Program-made: the position numbers and the translations under genes
Source of the DNA: Aquificaceae bacterium
Lineage (GTDB): Bacteria; Aquificota; Aquificia; Aquificales; Aquificaceae
Assembly: GCA_026982025.1 (NCBI GenBank)
Contig: JALSHX010000210.1
Span: forward strand, 1-13,450
DNA length: 13,450 nt
Direction: 5' to 3'
Part shown: piece by piece, positions 8,623 to 13,450 of the stretch
Position numbering within the stretch: position 1 is the first letter of the stretch
Layout of the letters: every line of letters starts with the position of its first letter
Notes under the pieces: generated by a model
What the model was told of the DNA's origin: nothing
Databases searched by the model: none
The model's input: the letters and a program-made list of their open reading frames with translations, nothing else

Positions 8623-8651
8623 TTGACCAGAATTTGTCCATCAATCATAAT
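8623..8651 (+). promoter_or_regulatory. Predicted promoter of the propeller-PKD gene
   Basis: TTGACC (8623-8628) and CATAAT (8646-8651) are separated by 17 bases, each five of six matches to consensus. Transcription would start near 8658, giving a leader of about 79 bases. A short inverted repeat, ggtaa-tt-ttacc (8611-8622), lies just before the -35 box and could be a small operator. No convincing terminator for sbcD is visible in this 132-base gap. Confidence 0.6.
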
Positions 8652-8658
8652 TTTTATC

Positions 8659-8712
8659 AGGATAGGATTATAGGGGGGAATATACCCACTTTTCCTGCCT
8701 CTAATCCGTCCT
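8659..8712 (+). promoter_or_regulatory. Stem-loop in the leader of the propeller-PKD gene
   Basis: Imperfect inverted repeat: AGGA (8659-8662) pairs with TCCT (8709-8712), GGATTA (8665-8670) with TAATCC (8702-8707), and AGG (8672-8674) with CCT (8698-8700). A small bulge and one mismatch separate the blocks, and GGAA (8677-8680) / TTCC (8692-8695) can extend it inward. It starts about at the predicted transcription start and ends about 10 bases before the AAAGGAGGTG ribosome site. It has no following U-run, so it does not look like a terminator; a leader that stabilises the mRNA or controls translation is more likely. Confidence 0.45.
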
Positions 8713-8736
8713 AAGTCCACAGAAAGGAGGTGCGTT

Positions 8737-11700
8737 ATGAGGCAGTTAAGAATACCTCTGTCAATATTGCCTTTTATGATCTTTGTCCTCCTCATGGGAA
8801 ACGGGAATGCCTTACAGGTACTGCCCTCTCAACCATTTATACCCAATAAAGGTATTGCGAATGAAAGGATTAAATTTCTCAAGTCTTCACCCATTGGAAA
8901 TATAAAGATTCTGGATAACGGAACAATACTTTACGAAGTATTCCACTACTCTGAAGGCGGTCCGAGAAAACTAACTTTCAAGGAGGTATTCCCAAAAACA
9001 AAGGTCAAAGGTGGCAAGGTAGCCCGCACTAAAGTGAACATTTTTACAAAGGATAACCCATTGACCGGAATTCAAACATTTAAGACAGTTTCAATGGGTA
9101 CTCCGTGGAAAGGAATTGGTGTCCAATTACAATCTGTCAGAAACAATATTGAAAAGGTATTTATCGTTTTTCCCTACTCTGAACCGGCCCAGATAAGGGT
9201 AAAAATAGAGGGGATAGATAATTTGCGCGTCAATGCCAGGGGCGAGCTTGAATTACAGATTAAAGGTGAAACCTTAACATTCTCAAAGCCCATAGCTTAC
9301 CAGCTAAGTGGTCAAAATAAAAAAATACCGGTTGAGGTCTCTTACCGGACCGAAGGAAATTCCTACGGATTCCGTGTTGGAGAATATGACAAAAGTAAGG
9401 TACTCTACATTGATCCCCTTATTGCAAGCACCTACTTCGGCGGTTCAGATGCACAGACTATAAATGATGTAAAGGTTGGACCGGATGGAAAGATATATGT
9501 GCTCGGAGTAACAGACAACAGCCTTTTTTATACAGACACAACCACACCTCCTGCGGGGGCGGTTAATTACCTCCCTCCAACAGCAACAACGGCAAATAAT
9601 CGGGAGATATTCATTGCAAGACTGTCCCCAGATCTTTCAACTCTGGAGATAATTACATATTTAATAAGTTACGGAATAGATTCAGCAGGGCAAATGGTAG
9701 TAGTTGATAAGGATCCTGCTACGCCAAATACCTTTGGTGTATATTTCGTAGGTCAGGGGGCTTTTGGAGGAACACAAAACCCGCAATTGCCATGTACTAA
9801 CCAATATGTGAGGTCCGGACAGTCCTTAGGCGATGCAGATGCTTTTATAGCAGCTTTGGATCAAGATTTACAAAATCCACTTATAACATGCCTGGGCTCA
9901 AATAGAAATGAGGGCTTTTCAACAATTGATGTTTATAGGGATTCTTCTGGACAGTTATACTTCTTTGCTGCAGGTTATTCAGGTGGCAATCCTCCTACCG
10001 ACTTTGACGGTGCAGGTGGATTGACTCCATACCAACCAGATAACACAAACACATCATACACAGATTGGTATGTAGTAAGGTTTGATGCCAACCTTATTCC
10101 TCAAATAGGAACAATGCTTGGGGGCAGTTCAGACGAAGGGGCATCTGATATTGAAGTTGATTCTGATGGCAATGTGTGGGTTGCAGGCTTTGTTCAACAC
10201 GGAATTCCCGCTTTTTCAGTATTTTTTCCGACAACAACCGGAGCTTTTTCAACTTATGACGATTGGGATACGGGGGCAGTTGTAAAACTAAGTTTCAATC
10301 TTGACCAGCTTCTAATATCAACACTTATAGATTCCGCATGGGATGGAACATCTTATCCAAAGATAGTGCTTTACCCATCAAAAAACACCTCAACACTTCA
10401 AAGAATTTTTGCTGTTGCGCCAAGCGGTATGTCATCAGGTAGCAGAATGATATTTGCCTTCACTACAGATCTTGCCAACAGAGTAACCTTTGATGCTGGT
10501 GTACTTGTATCCGATCCAAGTAAATCTGTAGCATATTCAAGTCTTGAAATAGGACCAAACGGGCGCCTGTGGATAGGAGGCTCTTCTAATGACAGCCTAA
10601 ATCTTTCATTTTCACCACACTCCTTTAGACCGAGGCAAAGCGAATCTTATTTCATTGCAAGGCTTAGCTATAACCCCCACCCTACGGATATAACTCAGGA
10701 CAATTTAACCTTAGAAAAAATGACTCTAATAGGGGGAACCAACGCAATATTTGGCTGCGGTCCAGGTGGCGTGTATGCAATCAACTTTGACTCCTCAAAC
10801 AATGTAATAATAGCTGGAATGACTCACTTTGACGATTTTCCAACTACTTCAGGTGTCTTAGACACCACGTTTGGAGGTTGCGACACCGTCACTCCATATA
10901 CATCAGTTCAATGGGGAGACGGCTTTATAACAATCTTGGATTACGACCTGTTTGATCCAAATACTGCACCTGTTATAACTGCCTTCAATCCAGATCAGCC
11001 TTCTTACAACCAAGGTGACACCGCAACCTTCTCATGGACCATAGACCACACGGAATCTGATACTATCACCTGTGACCTTGACATAGACAGCGACGGCACG
11101 CCAGAGTACACGGGAATTGATTGTATGAATACCACAAGCCAGACCCACACTTTTACCCAGAGCGGAACATTCAATGTAAAACTCCTTATAAACGATCAGT
11201 ACTTTACCGGTGCTAACCAGGTCACACAGACAATAACGGTTGTGGTCAATTCACTGCCCGTTATTAACTCCTTCTCAGCAAACCCCTCACCTATTGATGT
11301 TTCCCAGTCAACAACTTTCTCATGGAACATATCGGACCCAGACGGGGATCCTCTAACCTGTGCAATAGATGTAAACAACGACGGGACCGCAGAACAAACC
11401 ATTACCAACTGCACAAATTCTTCAACTTATACCCACACCTTCAATCAGGCGGGGACATATACAGTTAAGCTGACGGTCACAGACTCCAACGGGGGAAGCA
11501 CACAGCGGACACTCACTCTCATAGTGAACACTCCTCCTGTTATTAATTCCTTTACAGCCAATCCGAACTCGGGAAATGCTCCTCTTGATGTAACCTTCTC
11601 ATGGGACATTTCTGACGCTGACGGGGATACGCTTATATGCAGAATAGATGTTGACAATGACGGCACATGGGATTATGAAATCACAGCCTGCCCAGAGAAG

Positions 11701-11955
11701 GGAAATCAAAAGCATACTTTCAATCAAGATAAAACCTTTACAGTAAAATTTAGCATTGTTGATGAGAACGGCACCACAGCAAATAAAACAATTACCGTAA
11801 AAGTTACAAAGTTAACATCTCCTGAAGACAAAGGGGATCAGCAGAACAAACAAACTTCCAAAACCTCGGGTTCGTGCAACACTACAGGCAACTTATTTTT
11901 GATAGTCCTTACCTTATTTATTTCATTTATGATAAGGAAAAAGAAAAAGGTGTAA
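8737..11955 (+). CDS. Secreted beta-propeller (SBBP-type) protein with three PKD-like domains and C-terminal sorting-type tail
   Basis: A 1072-residue exported protein. Residues 1-26 are a signal peptide (MRQLR, hydrophobic core, GNALQ). Residues about 30-225 resemble the domain preceding SBBP propellers, ending in VLYIDPLIASTYFGGS. Seven degenerate units follow, with turn/strand starts near residues 231, 306, 383, 458, 527, 587 and 662 (STYFGGS, ITCLGS, GTMLGGSSDEG, MTLIGG and weaker copies). They alternate with seven strands of the FIARL-x-x-DL type, the last being DGFITILDYDL at the end, as expected for a closed seven-bladed ring. Three PKD/Ig-like domains (742-837, 838-930, 931-1023) each carry C-x16-C enclosing an Asp/Asn loop. 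The tail has Cys1047, a hydrophobic segment (1053-1066) and RKKKKV. The start has AAAGGAGG five bases upstream. No enzyme motif is seen; adhesion, binding or surface-layer roles are inferred. Confidence 0.88.
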   Translation: MRQLRIPLSILPFMIFVLLMGNGNALQVLPSQPFIPNKGIANERIKFLKSSPIGNIKILDNGTILYEVFHYSEGGPRKLTFKEVFPKTKVKGGKVARTKVNIFTKDNPLTGIQTFKTVSMGTPWKGIGVQLQSVRNNIEKVFIVFPYSEPAQIRVKIEGIDNLRVNARGELELQIKGETLTFSKPIAYQLSGQNKKIPVEVSYRTEGNSYGFRVGEYDKSKVLYIDPLIASTYFGGSDAQTINDVKVGPDGKIYVLGVTDNSLFYTDTTTPPAGAVNYLPPTATTANNREIFIARLSPDLSTLEIITYLISYGIDSAGQMVVVDKDPATPNTFGVYFVGQGAFGGTQNPQLPCTNQYVRSGQSLGDADAFIAALDQDLQNPLITCLGSNRNEGFSTIDVYRDSSGQLYFFAAGYSGGNPPTDFDGAGGLTPYQPDNTNTSYTDWYVVRFDANLIPQIGTMLGGSSDEGASDIEVDSDGNVWVAGFVQHGIPAFSVFFPTTTGAFSTYDDWDTGAVVKLSFNLDQLLISTLIDSAWDGTSYPKIVLYPSKNTSTLQRIFAVAPSGMSSGSRMIFAFTTDLANRVTFDAGVLVSDPSKSVAYSSLEIGPNGRLWIGGSSNDSLNLSFSPHSFRPRQSESYFIARLSYNPHPTDITQDNLTLEKMTLIGGTNAIFGCGPGGVYAINFDSSNNVIIAGMTHFDDFPTTSGVLDTTFGGCDTVTPYTSVQWGDGFITILDYDLFDPNTAPVITAFNPDQPSYNQGDTATFSWTIDHTESDTITCDLDIDSDGTPEYTGIDCMNTTSQTHTFTQSGTFNVKLLINDQYFTGANQVTQTITVVVNSLPVINSFSANPSPIDVSQSTTFSWNISDPDGDPLTCAIDVNNDGTAEQTITNCTNSSTYTHTFNQAGTYTVKLTVTDSNGGSTQRTLTLIVNTPPVINSFTANPNSGNAPLDVTFSWDISDADGDTLICRIDVDNDGTWDYEITACPEKGNQKHTFNQDKTFTVKFSIVDENGTTANKTITVKVTKLTSPEDKGDQQNKQTSKTSGSCNTTGNLFLIVLTLFISFMIRKKKKV
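10960..11805 (+). repeat. Three tandem PKD-like domain repeats (about 280-290 bp units)
   Basis: Units 10960-11247, 11248-11526 and 11527-11805 encode 96, 93 and 93 residues. Each begins N-x-x-PVI, has TFSW, a D-x-D or E-x-D turn, a Cys followed by an acidic loop of D-x-D-x-D-G type, a second Cys exactly 17 positions later, a THTF/KHTF strand and a final TxTV-like strand. Units 2 and 3 are the most alike. The repeat is internal to the propeller protein gene. Confidence 0.85.
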
Positions 11956-11979
11956 ATTAAAGAAAATTATCTATATAAT
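11951..11979 (+). promoter_or_regulatory. Predicted promoter of the M4 peptidase gene
   Basis: A perfect TATAAT lies at 11974-11979, just after the stop of the propeller gene. The hexamer 17 bases upstream (TGTAAA, 11951-11956) is a poor -35 match, three of six. Transcription would start near 11986, so the peptidase could be expressed separately from the upstream gene. Confidence 0.5.
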
Positions 11980-11985
11980 GAAAGT

Positions 11986-12025
11986 AAAGAGGGAGGGAGT
12001 CTTTTTATCCTTCCTCTTTTATTTT
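11986..12025 (+). terminator. Hairpin with T-rich tail between the two surface-protein genes (terminator or leader hairpin)
   Basis: AAAGAGGGAGG (11986-11996) pairs with CCTTCCTCTTT (12009-12019): eleven base pairs with one G-U, and a 12-base loop. TATTTT follows, as in an intrinsic terminator of the propeller gene. Its first base also coincides with the predicted start of the peptidase transcript, so it may instead, or also, act as a 5' leader hairpin or attenuator. AAGGAGG (12028-12034) and the peptidase ATG follow. Confidence 0.6.
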
Positions 12026-12041
12026 CAAAGGAGGTTTTATC

Positions 12042-13450
12042 ATGTGGCGGGTTTTGTATTTAGCCCTTTTACTATCATTTATTTTATTATTCACAGGCTG
12101 TAGTAAAAAAAAGAAATCGGACAAGCAGGAAAAGACTCCAATATCAGCTTATAAGGAAGACAAAAGAACCTCGGCAATAAAAAGGTTGAAAAAAGCATCA
12201 AAAGAATATTTTGCTATAAATTTTGAAGACAATATTCCAACCTTTATAGGTATGAATTTTCCTATCCCCCAATCCGTTGGCACTAACCCCGTAATACAGG
12301 CATTGTACTTTATTAAGGAATATAAAGATATATTTGGCTTTAAGGATCCTTCAATAGAACTTTTTCCCGACAGGATAAATACGCTCAGTGGTGGTATAAA
12401 ACTCGTGGTTTTCAAGCAGAAGCATGCCAATGTGCCCGTATTCGGATCAAATTTAGTAATCGGCATTTACCAAAACAAAGTAATTTTTGCAAGTGGTAGA
12501 TGGCTACTTCCTGAAAGCAAACTTGAACTGCCGAAACTTAACAGCACACAAGCGTTAGAAAAGGCAAATAAGTATTTTACAGATATGAAAATACTCGGTT
12601 TACCCAAGCTTGTTATATTTAATGGAAAAATTTTAGGGCTGGACAATAAAAAGAGTATATATGCGTGGCAGATTCCTCTTGAAGGTATTGACACTTCTGG
12701 TAAATATGTGAAAGGACTGCTTATTTTGAATGCCTATAACGGCAAGAAAGAATTTTTTGCTTCAAGTATTGCAGAAGCGAAACGCTTTAACATATACAAT
12801 GTAAGTGCTTTTATAAACCCTAATGTATGCATACTGACTATCAATCTTATTTACACACAAGATGGTCCTGCCCCTGGATACACTCCGGGTACCGATCCAC
12901 TACTTGACGATCTCTATGCATACTCGCACGCTGTGTACGATTTCTTCCTTGAAGAGTTTAACAGAGACTCTTTGGATAATGATGGCATACCCTTTAATAT
13001 GTTCGGAAAGTGGAATGTAGACAATGCAATGTCAATAGGACCGTGCATGAGTTTCGGTAATGACTTTACAACTTTAAGCACTGTGGGTCATGAATTTATA
13101 CACGGAATCATAGGATTTACAAGCGGTTTAATATACGCAAATCAACCGGGAGCTTTAAACGAAAGTTTTGCGGATGTGTTCGCAGAATTATTGGAAGAGA
13201 AAAAAGGGGGTGGGGCTGATTGGTTAATGTGCAGAAGGTCTGGCTCCTGTTATAGAAATTTAAGAAATCCTCCGGATAAGGGACATCCGGATCACATGGA
13301 TGATTTCGTACCCTGCCCCCCGGGGCAAAGTCCTTCCTCTGGCAATGATTTCTGCGGTGTACACACTAATAGTGGAATACCTAACAAAGTTGCTTATATG
13401 CTCGCTAAAGGAGGTGCACACAGAGGATTTACAATAAACCCCATCGGCGT
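12042..13450 (+). CDS. Lipoprotein M4 (thermolysin-family) metalloprotease, C-terminus cut by window edge
   Basis: Secreted zinc endopeptidase precursor, 469 residues visible with no stop. A lipoprotein signal ends at FTGC (Cys20), followed by SKKKK. Residues about 45-160 hold an FTP-type inhibitory pro-domain (FKQKHANVPVFG at 124-135), then a PepSY-like segment to about 245. The catalytic domain begins near 265. H350-E-x-x-H354 (GHEFIHG) and Glu374 (ALNESFAD) have exactly the 24-residue thermolysin spacing. Tyr365 (SGLIY), Asp436 and His441 (CGVHTNSGIPNK) match thermolysin Tyr157, Asp226 and His231. The NAFWNG substrate motif is altered to NAMSIG (328-333). Four cysteines (397, 403, 425, 438) lie between Glu374 and His441. 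AAGGAGG is seven bases before the ATG. Roughly 80 or more residues of the M4 C-terminal domain are missing at the edge. The gene is A/T-rich, like its upstream neighbour, which is also exported and could be a substrate. Confidence 0.92.
   Translation, partial: MWRVLYLALLLSFILLFTGCSKKKKSDKQEKTPISAYKEDKRTSAIKRLKKASKEYFAINFEDNIPTFIGMNFPIPQSVGTNPVIQALYFIKEYKDIFGFKDPSIELFPDRINTLSGGIKLVVFKQKHANVPVFGSNLVIGIYQNKVIFASGRWLLPESKLELPKLNSTQALEKANKYFTDMKILGLPKLVIFNGKILGLDNKKSIYAWQIPLEGIDTSGKYVKGLLILNAYNGKKEFFASSIAEAKRFNIYNVSAFINPNVCILTINLIYTQDGPAPGYTPGTDPLLDDLYAYSHAVYDFFLEEFNRDSLDNDGIPFNMFGKWNVDNAMSIGPCMSFGNDFTTLSTVGHEFIHGIIGFTSGLIYANQPGALNESFADVFAELLEEKKGGGADWLMCRRSGSCYRNLRNPPDKGHPDHMDDFVPCPPGQSPSSGNDFCGVHTNSGIPNKVAYMLAKGGAHRGFTINPIG

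Noticed and set aside
1..13450. CRISPR array, tRNA or rRNA genes, insertion sequence or prophage
   Set aside because: No regularly spaced short repeats, cloverleaf-like sequences, transposase motifs or flanking inverted repeats were seen by eye; the only tandem repeats are the PKD domains.

Overview
The window looks like chromosomal DNA of a thermophilic, autotrophic-type bacterium, most likely of the Aquificales (Aquificae). I infer this from the resemblance of the 363-residue DnaN clamp to the Aquifex type as I recall it, from Lys/Glu-rich proteins with heavy AGG/AGA arginine codon use, and from very tight overlapping gene packing. No search was run, so the lineage is an inference.

Region 1 (1-3462, minus strand) is the N-terminal 1154 residues of the glutamate synthase large subunit GltB. 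It is cut by the left window edge just after its 3Fe-4S cysteines. Its promoter lies in a short divergent intergenic region (3463-3563) that contains a perfect palindrome and apparently overlapping -35 boxes for the two directions.

Region 2 (3564-8604, plus strand) is a compact housekeeping cluster, probably one operon: a DUF59/MIP18-type metal-sulfur assembly factor, a V4R-domain protein, biotin synthase (bioB), the DNA polymerase sliding clamp (dnaN), a small lysine-rich exported peptide, a LOG-family nucleotide phosphoribohydrolase-like protein, and the SbcD/Mre11 nuclease subunit. Gaps are 60 bp or less, and three neighbouring pairs overlap (13, 8 and 23 bp). DUF59 and BioB suggest an iron-sulfur theme; DnaN and SbcD are replication and repair proteins.

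Region 3 (about 8605-13450, plus strand) is visibly richer in A+T and has a different character. It encodes two exported proteins, each with its own predicted promoter and a leader hairpin starting about at the predicted transcription start. The first is a 1072-residue surface protein: signal peptide, an N-terminal domain like those preceding SBBP propellers, a seven-unit beta-propeller, three PKD/Ig-like domains that each carry a C-x16-C pair around an Asp-rich loop, and a C-terminal Cys + hydrophobic + basic tail resembling a protein-sorting signal. The second is a lipoprotein with FTP and PepSY-like pro-regions and a thermolysin-family (M4) catalytic domain with all main catalytic residues. 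It runs off the right edge. Together they form a plausible cell-surface module, possibly acquired separately from the operon to its left.

No tRNA, rRNA, CRISPR array, transposase or prophage genes were seen. No intergenic stretch exceeds about 135 bp.
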